Below are positions 1 to 7,477 of a DNA stretch of 34,867 nt, piece after piece. A program made the translations under genes and the position numbers. The first letter of the stretch is position 1. The number at the start of each line of letters is the position of its first letter. The notes below the pieces were generated by a model. That model saw only the letters and a list, made by a program, of their open reading frames with translations. It did not search any database and was not told the DNA's origin. The stretch is from JAUILA01 sp964563925. GTDB taxonomy: Bacteria; Bacteroidota; Bacteroidia; Cytophagales; Cyclobacteriaceae. The stretch is from contig CAZLZD010000042.1 in NCBI GenBank assembly GCA_964563925.1, positions 1 through 34,867 on the forward strand, written 5' to 3'.

Positions 1-809
1 TCAAATTCGGATTAAATCTCAACCAGGCATCCTTTTCCAGCAACTGGGTGGGTGGTGGTGTCAACAGCATCGGATTCAACAGCCTTTTGTTTTACAAAGC
101 TAATTATAAGAAGGGTAAGAACTCGTGGGACAATTTGTTTGACATGGCGTACGGTATCACCAAAAACGACGGACAGGGTGCCCGGAAATCAGTCGATTAC
201 ATTCTCATGGATTCCAAATACGGCCGTGAGCTGTCGTCCAAATGGAACTTCTTTACATCGCTGAATTTCCTCTCTCAGTTTGCCCCCGGATACGTATACG
301 ATGTGGAAAGGCCTGACGGAACCGAATATGACAGCCTCGTGTCCAAATTCATGTCACCGGCATACCTGACCTCCTCCTGGGGACTGGAATATGTACCGAA
401 TGATTTTTTCTCGGTCCGCTTTGCTCCGTTTGCACCGCGATTCACCTTCGTAACCGATGATGATATTGCCCGCCCGGCACAGGAGGGCCCTTATGGCCTC
501 GAAGCGGGTGATAATATCAGGGCTGAATGGCTTGCCTTCCAGGCCTTCGCCAAGTTTGATAAGGATTTGTCAGAGAATATTAACCTGAAGTGGAATTATA
601 TTTTGTTTATTAATTACGAAACGTTCGACCTGGATAAGTGGGATCATCGCCTGGATATAAACCTGTCGGCCAAGGTGCATGAATACATCGATGTGACGCT
701 TGGCGGAATCCTGTTGTATGATTTCGACCAGGTAGACGAATTACAGGTGAACCAGTTTTTTACCCTTGGGTTTGTGTACACCGTCCAGAATTACGAAGAC
801 GAGGATTAA
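1..809 (+). CDS. DUF3078 family outer-membrane protein, 5' partial
   Basis: The reading frame is open from base 3, so the gene starts upstream of the window. The first visible residues include NQASFSSNWVGGG, close to the conserved Asn-Gln-Ala-Ser-Phe-x-x-x-Trp-x-Gly-Gly-Gly block of DUF3078 proteins of Bacteroidota. The GTG at 48 lies inside this block and is not the true start. The rest alternates short aromatic-rich strands (for example WNFFTSLNFLSQF) and ends in an amphipathic strand, TLGFVYTVQN, as expected for a small beta-barrel in the outer membrane. The function of the family is unknown. The gene converges on dnaX: its TAA at 807-809 directly abuts the dnaX stop at 810. A strong terminator hairpin follows at 832-868. 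Confidence 0.85.
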   Translation, partial: KFGLNLNQASFSSNWVGGGVNSIGFNSLLFYKANYKKGKNSWDNLFDMAYGITKNDGQGARKSVDYILMDSKYGRELSSKWNFFTSLNFLSQFAPGYVYDVERPDGTEYDSLVSKFMSPAYLTSSWGLEYVPNDFFSVRFAPFAPRFTFVTDDDIARPAQEGPYGLEAGDNIRAEWLAFQAFAKFDKDLSENINLKWNYILFINYETFDLDKWDHRLDINLSAKVHEYIDVTLGGILLYDFDQVDELQVNQFFTLGFVYTVQNYEDED

Positions 810-2521
810 TCAGAAATCAGGATCTAGACCCAGCCTGTCTTTCAGTTCACGAAGGACAGGCTTTTTTTCTATCAGGTACTCAAATTTTTCCTTATTGGTA
901 TAGGGTTTATAAGCAGCTTCTTCTTCAAGTAATTCCGTTTCCAGGTTGATGTAGCGGTTATCCAGGGTCGTCTTCAGGTGTGTGATCAGGTCGGCCCTGA
1001 ATTTGTCCAGGATGTTCAGTTTGACCGCATTGGTGAGCGGCAGCACAATGGTATGCTTGTCTCTTATCCGTAACGGCTGATCCATCACGGTGAACTCGGA
1101 ATTTTTTCCCTTGGCTTTCCGGGATTCGGCAAACTCCTTCCACGCGGCCTTAAGGTCCTCTTCGGAAAACTCTTTTTCCCCGTAGATTTCCAGGTCCTCT
1201 GCTTTGTTCTCTTCTTCTGTTTTCCGCTCTGTTTTCCGGGATTGGAGCTGATCTATTTTAGGTATGCGCGTAGTGGATTTAAGCGCTGAAGGGCGTTTAA
1301 TTCCGGCAGACGGATTGATGGGAGGGGAAGGCGATTTTGTTGGCTCCTTCTTATCCGCGGGAGTATTTTCCGGCTTTTTCGTGGAATCCTCGGCAGAAGA
1401 GTCAACCTCTTCAGACTCTTTCAGGCTTTTTTTTTTACTTCGCCGTTGCCGTTGGAAGCCAGCGAGACCGCCTGGGCGATATGCGCCATTTTAAGCAGGC
1501 ACAATTCCACATGCAGCCGCTGATTTTTACTTGCCTTGTATTGCATGTCGCACTGGCTGGCAAGATTTAGCGCGGTCATCAGGAATGACAGACTGGCCCG
1601 GGAAGCCTGGTCGGCATATCGCGACCTGGCCGTTTCAGGTACTTCCATCAGTTCGACGGTCCTGGGATCCTTACACACCAGCAGGTTACGCAGGTGCGAA
1701 GCCAGTCCGGTTATGAACAGGTGACCGTCGAATCCCTGTCGGAGAATTTCATCGAAGGTCATCAGCAAATCGCTGTGTTCTTCATCCAGCATCTGGTCCG
1801 TTACCCGGAAATAGTACTCATAATCCAGGATATGCAGGTTATTGATGGTCGACTGATAGGTCACCTCCCGGTTATTGGAGAATGTGACAATCAGGTCAAA
1901 GATGGACAAGGCATCACGCAATGCACCATCCGCCTTTTGGGCGATCAGGTGGAGGGCTTCCTCTTCCGCCTTGATGCCTTCCTTATCTGCGATCTTTTTC
2001 AGGTGATCGGCAATATCCGAGACCTGGATCCGGTTAAAGTCAAAAATCTGGCACCGCGAGAGAATGGTCGGGATTACTTTGTGTTTCTCGGTCGTGGCCA
2101 GGATAAAAATGGCATAGGGAGGAGGTTCCTCAAGCGTCTTCAGGAATGCATTGAAGGCCTGGGTAGACAGCATGTGAACCTCGTCAATGATGTATACCTT
2201 GTATTTTCCCTGCTGAGGAGGGTACCTGACCTGGTCGATCAGGTTGCGGATATCATCTACAGAGTTGTTGGAAGCGGCATCAAGCTCGAAAATGTTCAGT
2301 GCGTTATTCTCGGTCTGTTCCTCAAAGCCATTGATAAGGCGGGCCATGATCCGGGCACAGGTGGTTTTGCCTACGCCCCGCGGACCACAAAAAAGCAGCG
2401 CCTGGGCAAGCTGATTGGAATCAATGGCATTGCGGAGAGTGGTGGTTATGTGCTCCTGACCTACTACCTGATCAAATCCCTGCGGTCTGTATTTCCGTGC
2501 CGAAACAACAAAATTCTCCAT
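810..2521 (-). CDS. dnaX: DNA polymerase III subunit tau (DnaX), full length through a -1 frameshift
   Basis: DnaX is the AAA+ clamp-loader subunit of the replicative polymerase. Walker A (GPRGVGKTT) is at residues 46-54, Walker B (VYIIDE) at about 109-114, and the SRC arginine-finger motif occurs in LSRCQIF. The first frame stops at 1421, just after a run of ten A residues (1427-1436 on the given strand, read as T). Reading by hand, the -1 frame is open from the A-run to the stop at 810. It encodes a charged, Ser/Pro/Lys-rich linker and then a tau-type C-terminal domain (WKEFAESRKAKGKNSEFTV onward), ending in LGLDPDF. Total length is 570 residues after one -1 shift, a normal size for Bacteroidota DnaX. 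The cysteines of the zinc module are missing between residues 55 and 80. A sequencing error in the homopolymer is the main alternative. Confidence 0.85.
832..868 (+). terminator. Rho-independent terminator inside the 3' end of dnaX
   Basis: AGCCTGTC at 832-839 pairs with GACAGGCT at 855-862. The stem continues inward through T840-G854, T841-A853, T842-A852 and C843-G851, giving about 12 pairs around a 7-base loop. Seven T residues follow at 862-868. It lies 23 bases past the DUF3078 stop and is correctly oriented to end that transcript. The same bases encode part of the last residues of DnaX on the other strand, so one sequence serves both purposes. Confidence 0.85.
1397..1436 (-). promoter_or_regulatory. 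Putative -1 frameshift signal: A10 slip site with downstream hairpin
   Basis: On the minus strand the zero frame reads GTA AAA AAA AAA GCC TGA. Six bases after the ten-A run, AAGAGTC (1420-1414) can pair with GACTCTT (1403-1397) around a 10-base loop. A slip site, about 6 bases of spacer and a stem-loop is the usual layout for stimulated -1 frameshifting. A competing hairpin, GAAGAG with CTCTTC, overlaps it. A run this long can also cause slippage by RNA polymerase, the mechanism known for Thermus dnaX. No clear Shine-Dalgarno-like enhancer was seen upstream. Confidence 0.65.
1421..2521 (-). CDS. dnaX: Short gamma-type DnaX product (zero-frame translation)
   Basis: Without a frameshift, translation from ATG at 2521 ends at TGA 1423-1421, giving 366 residues that finish EVKKKA. 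This keeps the whole ATPase and clamp-loader collar region but lacks the linker and the tau C-terminal domain. That matches the gamma product of Escherichia coli, which also arises at an A-rich slip site. Whether both products are made here is inference from the sequence layout. It follows a DUF481-like gene on the same strand, with 65 bases between them. Confidence 0.6.
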   Translation of the reverse strand: MENFVVSARKYRPQGFDQVVGQEHITTTLRNAIDSNQLAQALLFCGPRGVGKTTCARIMARLINGFEEQTENNALNIFELDAASNNSVDDIRNLIDQVRYPPQQGKYKVYIIDEVHMLSTQAFNAFLKTLEEPPPYAIFILATTEKHKVIPTILSRCQIFDFNRIQVSDIADHLKKIADKEGIKAEEEALHLIAQKADGALRDALSIFDLIVTFSNNREVTYQSTINNLHILDYEYYFRVTDQMLDEEHSDLLMTFDEILRQGFDGHLFITGLASHLRNLLVCKDPRTVELMEVPETARSRYADQASRASLSFLMTALNLASQCDMQYKASKNQRLHVELCLLKMAHIAQAVSLASNGNGEVKKKA

Positions 2522-2586
2522 TGTTCGAAGATAAAAAACCTGTCTAATTTAACACAGCCTGGCGGCGAGTATTATTTGAGCGGGAG

Positions 2587-3402
2587 CTAAAAAGACCAGG
2601 TGATCCCGTTCCGGACCTGGTAGATAAATTTATTAATGTCGATGATCGGCTTGTCTTCATACTGGCCGCTGAAGTCCGCAACAAACGCAAGGCGGTTTGA
2701 AATGGAGATAGAGAGCTGTATATCGGTATTCAGCCTGTTACGGAAGACATCGGATCGGTCATCGTATCCACCCTGGTAATAAATAATCGCATCCAGCTTA
2801 ACCGCTTTGCTCAGCTGGAAAGCACCGTTGATGTAGCTGGAGTTCTTCCAGATGTTTTTTTCGATGAACTGGTTCTCTGAATCAAGGACTTTCCATTCCT
2901 CATTCTCATTCATGATCCCGGTCCCGATCACCAGGAGGGTTTTGTCCGAATCGGTAAACCGGTACCGGATGCCGCTGCCGGCCAGCAGCCTGAGGGTCAT
3001 ATTCCGTCCTTTGTCATATTGGATCTGGGCGTAGCTTTCATAGCTCAGGCGCTTTTTACGGAGCCAGTTGATCCGGAAATGGGAATAGCCCGTGCTGATA
3101 AATGCCCCGTCATCTGCCGACGAGGTGAAGTAATTAATATTATTGATGGAGATGTAGGCGTGATTGGCGCCGACATAGACCACGTCAGTGGTACCCGTCA
3201 GCCCGATATAGGCATTCTCATTCTCCGGGGATACACTCCGGTTGTTGAGGTTAAAATGAAAGCTGACGGCACCCAGCCAGTACCCCGATGAATCCTGGTT
3301 GAGATGATTTTTATTGACCTTCAGGATCTGGGCATGTAACGGGGTATTTCCTGCGGACAGGAACAATGAGGTGAGCAAGAATATATAAAAAGACCTTCTC
3401 AT
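2587..3402 (-). CDS. DUF481-like outer-membrane protein
   Basis: 271 residues from the chosen ATG at 3402; an ATG seven codons upstream gives a poorer signal-peptide start. The N-terminus MRRSFYIFLLTSLFLSAG with a following HAQ is a signal peptidase I leader. The mature part is a run of alternating amphipathic strands with many Tyr, Asn and Asp residues (for example YESYAQIQYDKGRN and LRLLAGSGIRYRF) and ends in an aromatic residue (GITWSF), as in outer-membrane beta-barrels. The pattern resembles the DUF481/YdiY-like family; this is recognition by pattern, not by search. It lies upstream of dnaX on the same strand and may be co-transcribed with it. Function unknown. Confidence 0.7.
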   Translation of the reverse strand: MRRSFYIFLLTSLFLSAGNTPLHAQILKVNKNHLNQDSSGYWLGAVSFHFNLNNRSVSPENENAYIGLTGTTDVVYVGANHAYISINNINYFTSSADDGAFISTGYSHFRINWLRKKRLSYESYAQIQYDKGRNMTLRLLAGSGIRYRFTDSDKTLLVIGTGIMNENEEWKVLDSENQFIEKNIWKNSSYINGAFQLSKAVKLDAIIYYQGGYDDRSDVFRNRLNTDIQLSISISNRLAFVADFSGQYEDKPIIDINKFIYQVRNGITWSF

Positions 3403-3487
3403 GGCCGCGAAATTAAACGACATACGGCAAAAACGCCTTAAAATCCGGAAAATATGTCATGATCTCAGATTTGGAATTAATTTTGCA

Positions 3488-3495
3488 TATGTTTG
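3488..3495 (+). promoter_or_regulatory. Putative -7 promoter element for ssrA
   Basis: TATGTTTG fits the Bacteroidota -7 consensus TAnnTTTG. It lies 36 bases before the mature 5' end of the tmRNA, leaving room for a start site and a short leader removed by RNase P. The only upstream TTTG (3470-3473) is 14 bases away rather than the usual 19 or so, so the match is partial. Confidence 0.4.
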
Positions 3496-3531
3496 GTTGA
3501 TAATTCACGTGTATCGACACGGCCAAAATAT

Positions 3532-3937
3532 GGGGCCGACCGGTTTCGACAGGGAGAGCGGTTACGTGTATAAGCATGCAGGCTCATGGGATGAGAGCCT
3601 TGAAAGATAGTTCCACAATTTAATTGGCGAATCTAACTACGCCATGGCAGCCTAATCAGACCCTAACGGAATGATTACGGCATAAGCGACGCACGCTCAG
3701 AGCGGCGTCGTGGCCACGTCCCTCTGACCGTTGTTTTGTCCGGTCAGATATGGGATGTCGAACAGGCAGAACTAGCGTCGGCAGGGTTGTGATGCCGGTG
3801 CGAAACTCATCGCAACTAAGGTAGAGTAGGGTTGTTGTCCACCTGGCTTTACCCGACAATCCGAGGATGACTAAGCATGTAGAAGACACGATAGTTGCCT
3901 TCACTGGACGAGAGTTCGAATCTCTCCGGCTCCACGA
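3532..3937 (+). ncRNA. ssrA: Transfer-messenger RNA (tmRNA)
   Basis: The 5' end GGGGCCG (3532-3538) pairs with CGGCTCC (3927-3933) to form the tRNA-like acceptor stem. A T-arm with TTCGAAT lies just before the 3' strand (about 3908-3926). The resume codon GGC at 3626 opens a short frame, GGC GAA TCT AAC TAC GCC ATG GCA GCC TAA (3626-3655), giving the tag GESNYAMAA. This is close to Bacteroidota tags such as GETNYALAA. The genome encodes A-CGA after the stem rather than A-CCA, so the CCA end must be added enzymatically. tmRNA with SmpB rescues stalled ribosomes and marks the broken proteins for proteases such as Lon, which is also in this window. A strong terminator follows at 3982. Confidence 0.95.
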
Positions 3938-3981
3938 TCAAGCGCAGCGGCCACATCAGGCGGCTGCCTGAGATAAAAGAT

Positions 3982-4020
3982 AAAAAGCCTCCCAAGCAAG
4001 CTTAGGAGGCTTTTTATTTT
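3982..4020 (+). terminator. Bidirectional terminator between ssrA and the EF-G-like gene
   Basis: AAAAAGCCTCC (3982-3992) pairs perfectly with GGAGGCTTTTT (4005-4015), with a loop that can partly pair. It is followed by a T-rich tail. Read on the minus strand, the same stem is followed by TTTTTATCTTTT, so it can also end the EF-G-like gene that converges from the right. Confidence 0.9.
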
Positions 4021-4044
4021 ATCACGCGTGCCGGTGCCAACGAG

Positions 4045-6150
4045 TCAGTGCACCGCCATCGTGGCGATATTCTCCTGCGAAACCGGCTGATATTCGGCGA
4101 AGGTACTGACAAAGCTTGATCGCCCCTGGGTAATCGATCGAAGGGACGTGGTGTATTTATCGAGCTCTGCCAGTGGCGTACGTGCCCGTATCACCTGGTA
4201 ATTACCTTTGACATCGACGCCTGTGATTATGGATCGCCGGGTCTGAAGGTCTGTCATTACGTCGCCCATCAATTCTTCAGGTACATATACCTCAAGGTCA
4301 TTGACCGGTTCGAGGACGGCAGGTTTGGCCTGAAGGAATGCCTCCTTGAAGGCATGTCCGCCTGCCAGTTTGAAGGCGATATCATTGGAATCCACCGGAT
4401 GCATCTTCCCGTCATGGACCAGCACACAGATATCACGGACGTAGGAACCGGTCACCGGCCCATTGGCCATGACATCCATAATTCCCTTGAGAATGGATGG
4501 GTGGAAACGTGCATCAATGGCGCCCCCCACAATACAATTGTAATAAATCAGCTTTCCTCCCCATTCCAGGTCGACCTCCTGCTTGTTGCGTATAGTGAAA
4601 CCTGACGGGTCATCCATTCCTTCCGTATAGGGCATTACCGTGAGCTTGACTTCGGCAAACTGACCGGCACCGCCTGATTGCTTTTTATGCCGGTAGAGAC
4701 ATTCGGCGGTGGACTGTATCGTTTCCCGGTACGAGATCTTCGGGGTATTGAATTCGACTTGCAACCCGTAAATATTCTCCAGAAGCCATTTTACCACACT
4801 AAGATGTAATTCGCCCTGGCACCCGAGGAGGAGCTGTTTGAGTTCGGACGAATAATGAACCTGTATGGTGGGGTCTTCGGCGGTTATGCGCGAAAGTACT
4901 TCGCCCAGTTTTTCTTCGTCCGATCGGTTAAGTGCCGAAATGGCCACGGTCAGCCGCGGGGCAGGAAATTTCATCGGTGCGACCGGCTCCTCAAGTTCCA
5001 CACTGGCCAGCGTTTCGTTGGTAGAGGTATTCCTTAGTTTAAGCGTTGCACCGATATCGCCCGTGCCCAGCCTGGCCACTTCATTGCGGCTGTGTCCGTC
5101 AATGATAAATAACTGGTTGAACCGTTCGGCTTGTCCGTTTTGCTGATTGATGAGTTCTGTACCTGCCTCCAGCGTTCCGCTCACCACCTTGAAGTAGGTG
5201 ATCTGACCCAGGTTCGGTTCGATCCTGGTTTTAAAAACAAAAACCTCCGTGGGGGCGTCCGCTTTAAGTGGGATTTCCTCGCCGGAGGTTGTGTGCTCAG
5301 CCATGGCTTCGATGGCTGACGGGGCCACATTGTCGATGAAGCCCATCAGCCGCCCCGACCCCATGTCATTTTTTGCCGAGATACAAAAAACCGGGAAGAC
5401 ATCATGGTTCATCATTCCCAGGCGGAGCCCCTTACGCATTTCATCCTCGGTGAGGGTCCCCTTTTCAAAATACAATTCCATCAGGCCCTCATCATTCTCG
5501 GCGGCCTTCTCCACCAATTCGTTATGCATCCTGTCCGTTTTCTCTTTGAGATGGTCAGGTATCGGTAGCTTTTCCGGCTTCCCGCCCTGAGGCCCGAATT
5601 TGTAGTACTTCATTTTCAGTAAATCGATAATCCCGTTGAAATCCGGTCCTTCATTTACCGGAAATTGCATGGGTGTCGTCGCCGATCCGAAATGTTCCCG
5701 GACAGACGCCAGCGAATTCTCAAAGTTGCTCTTCGGATGATCTACCTGGTTAATGACGAATATGGTAGGCTTTTTCAGCTGGTCGACCTGGTTCCATATC
5801 AATTCCGTGCCCACTTCAACACCGTGCTGGGCGTTGATCAGGTATACACAGGTGTCAGCCACCCGTACGGAAGAAATAACCTCCCCGATAAAATCATCCA
5901 GTCCGGGCGTATCCAGTATGTTTATCTTGTAATTTCTCCATTCGGTATGGAGCAGGGTAGTATATACCGACCCTTCCCGGTCATGTTCCAGTGCGTGATA
6001 ATCCGAAACGGTGTTATGGTTCTCGACGGTCCCCCTGCGATTGATCAGGCCTGCCTCATACAGCATGGTTTCCGCCAGGGTCGTTTTTCCGGCTTTATTG
6101 CTGCCCAGAAGGGCGATGTTTTTGATGTGCTTGTTGTCGAATACTTTCAT
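4045..6150 (-). CDS. EF-G-like translational GTPase paralogue
   Basis: 701 residues from ATG 6150 (another ATG lies two codons upstream). The domain order is that of elongation factor G: GTPase domain (about 1-280), domain II, a domain III region (TVAISALNRSDEEKLGEVLS), domain IV (SYRETIQSTAE onward) and domain V (VPEELMGDVMTDLQTRRS). The P-loop GSNKAGKTT is at 16-24. The G3 motif is DTPGL at 80-84, so the catalytic His of EF-G is Leu. The G4 motif is NQVD at 134-137 instead of NKxD, and switch I lacks the usual RGITI. I recall similar sequences in other Bacteroidota, so this looks like a lineage paralogue and not the main EF-G. Its role is unknown; it lies tail to tail with ssrA. Confidence 0.85.
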   Translation of the reverse strand: MKVFDNKHIKNIALLGSNKAGKTTLAETMLYEAGLINRRGTVENHNTVSDYHALEHDREGSVYTTLLHTEWRNYKINILDTPGLDDFIGEVISSVRVADTCVYLINAQHGVEVGTELIWNQVDQLKKPTIFVINQVDHPKSNFENSLASVREHFGSATTPMQFPVNEGPDFNGIIDLLKMKYYKFGPQGGKPEKLPIPDHLKEKTDRMHNELVEKAAENDEGLMELYFEKGTLTEDEMRKGLRLGMMNHDVFPVFCISAKNDMGSGRLMGFIDNVAPSAIEAMAEHTTSGEEIPLKADAPTEVFVFKTRIEPNLGQITYFKVVSGTLEAGTELINQQNGQAERFNQLFIIDGHSRNEVARLGTGDIGATLKLRNTSTNETLASVELEEPVAPMKFPAPRLTVAISALNRSDEEKLGEVLSRITAEDPTIQVHYSSELKQLLLGCQGELHLSVVKWLLENIYGLQVEFNTPKISYRETIQSTAECLYRHKKQSGGAGQFAEVKLTVMPYTEGMDDPSGFTIRNKQEVDLEWGGKLIYYNCIVGGAIDARFHPSILKGIMDVMANGPVTGSYVRDICVLVHDGKMHPVDSNDIAFKLAGGHAFKEAFLQAKPAVLEPVNDLEVYVPEELMGDVMTDLQTRRSIITGVDVKGNYQVIRARTPLAELDKYTTSLRSITQGRSSFVSTFAEYQPVSQENIATMAVH

Positions 6151-6433
6151 GATCATGAACTTTTGGTGAAAGGAATGAGTGGCGCATCACCTGCGTCGTA
6201 TTATAAGATAATAAAACTATCCAATGATCCGGTCGAAAACGATGGGATTTATCAGGAAAAAGAATGATTCATGTAAGTAGACAAGCCGGGAAATTACTAT
6301 TGATAAGGTATCCGGGTGTTTGCCCGGAATAATGCAGGGACTGACCTTTACGCTTTATCACCACCCGTCAGAGCTTGTCCTGTCGAGATTAATGGTGGCG
6401 GGTTAACAGACTTGTCAGGAATGCAGGCGGTGA

Positions 6434-6931
6434 CTAGTTCAGGTCCGGACTGCAGATCGCAATACTTTGCAGATTAAATCCCAATGATTCGTTGGCCCCG
6501 ATATTTCCTGCGGCCACAATCACATTGTAATCATCCCCGCTGTGCGCAAGGTGGACTTTAATACAGCCGTCAAATTCCGGGATTTTTTCAAAGGAAAACT
6601 CAGAGTCATCGGCAAGCTGACGGAGGTTGGTCACACTTTTACCTGACGAAACATCATAATCATTGAGCATTGCCGCCTGTGGATTATTCTCCATCGATAA
6701 ATCACCAAAATGGAGATGGGCCGGAAGCATTGCCTCGCCCTGGAGCTGGTCCAGGGTAATGATCACGTCAATGGACGCATCTATGCGCTCACGGAATTCC
6801 ACACTTCCGGGTACACCCGAGTCACTTCCCGCGTACAAATCATAACTGATGGTTCGCCCGGTATATTCCGACGGGTCATTATCCGAACAGCCGGCCAGAA
6901 GGACTAACAGGAACAGGGAAATAACACGCAT
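6434..6931 (-). CDS. Hypothetical lipoprotein
   Basis: 165 residues from ATG 6931. A TTG eight codons upstream is possible, but ATG gives a compact lipoprotein leader, MRVISLFLLVLLAGC, with the lipidated Cys at residue 15. The mature protein is acidic and soluble-looking, with a segment LPAHLHFGDLSMENNPQA and two Cys near the C-terminus (GCIKVHL and AICSPDLN). I do not recognise the family. The HLHFG stretch is only loosely reminiscent of CHRD-type domains. The 277 bases between it and the EF-G-like gene hold no gene; a small TCCGGG/CCCGGA hairpin at 6311-6328 has no T-tail. Confidence 0.65.
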   Translation of the reverse strand: MRVISLFLLVLLAGCSDNDPSEYTGRTISYDLYAGSDSGVPGSVEFRERIDASIDVIITLDQLQGEAMLPAHLHFGDLSMENNPQAAMLNDYDVSSGKSVTNLRQLADDSEFSFEKIPEFDGCIKVHLAHSGDDYNVIVAAGNIGANESLGFNLQSIAICSPDLN

Positions 6932-7058
6932 TGCTGATTTACTTTGATGTCTCAATAAAGATACGCCAAACCTTATTAAACATTACAAGGCACATAATAT
7001 TCTCCCACCCCTCGTGGAAAAACAAGAGGACCCCAGCAAAACAGAATCGGCCGGATCG

Positions 7059-7286
7059 CTACACCACGTTTTTGTGATTGGTCCTTCCCAGTGACAAATA
7101 AAGCAATGGGCCCATAATGGGAAAAATCAACACAATGAATGCCCAGATCAACTTGTCAGTTCCCTGGAATCTGCGATGTACCAAATCAATTAATGCCAAT
7201 AGCGGAAGCGCAACTGCAAACAAAAAAAATAGTCCGAATAAAAGCTCACCAATGATCAGACCACTCTCAGGAGTAAGTATTTCCAT
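7059..7286 (-). CDS. PLDc_N domain small membrane protein
   Basis: 75 residues from ATG 7286; the longer frame from 7352 adds a leader unlike the family. It has two hydrophobic helices (LIIGELLFGLFFLFAVALPL and LIWAFIVLIFPIMGPLLYL) separated by a basic loop, LVHRRFQGTDK. The second helix ends PLLYLSLGR. This two-helix pattern with Pro-Ile-x-Gly-Pro-x-x-Tyr is that of the PLDc_N family (PF13396), which occurs alone or at the front of cardiolipin synthases. There is no phospholipase domain here. It is divergent from the AhpC/TSA-like gene, with 191 bases between their starts. Confidence 0.8.
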   Translation of the reverse strand: MEILTPESGLIIGELLFGLFFLFAVALPLLALIDLVHRRFQGTDKLIWAFIVLIFPIMGPLLYLSLGRTNHKNVV

Positions 7287-7376
7287 ATTTAGCAGGTGGT
7301 TAAAAAAAATGTTCTTGTCTAATATACACATTCGTAGAAAAAATTGATACAATTTGAGAAGATTCTGGAAGGAAAA

Positions 7377-7407
7377 TTTGTATTCTGAGAAATTCGTTGT
7401 ACTGTTA
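7377..7407 (+). promoter_or_regulatory. Possible promoter for the AhpC/TSA-like gene
   Basis: TTTG at 7377-7380, then exactly 19 bases, then TACTGTTA at 7400-7407. The spacing matches Bacteroidota promoters, but the second element fits TAnnTTTG only partly. It lies 70 bases upstream of the start at 7478. Confidence 0.3.
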
Positions 7408-7477
7408 GTTAATGTGTCTGAACAACACGATACCTGGATTGGTTACTAATGCACTGCGAATCGTACCAACGCATTAG

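Noticed and set aside
1694..2590. Long plus-strand open frame (298 codons) opposite dnaX
   Set aside because: It is the complement of a clear DnaX ATPase domain; its protein has no recognisable features and the codon pattern follows the real gene on the other strand.
3656..3904. Open frame across the tmRNA on the minus strand
   Set aside because: It lies entirely in a structured RNA gene and has no protein features.
5665..6267. Plus-strand open frame of 200 codons opposite the EF-G-like gene
   Set aside because: Mostly antisense to the GTPase domain, which has intact family motifs; no independent support.
6311..6328. TCCGGG/CCCGGA hairpin in the gap after the lipoprotein gene
   Set aside because: No T-tract on either side, so not a convincing intrinsic terminator; left as unexplained structure.
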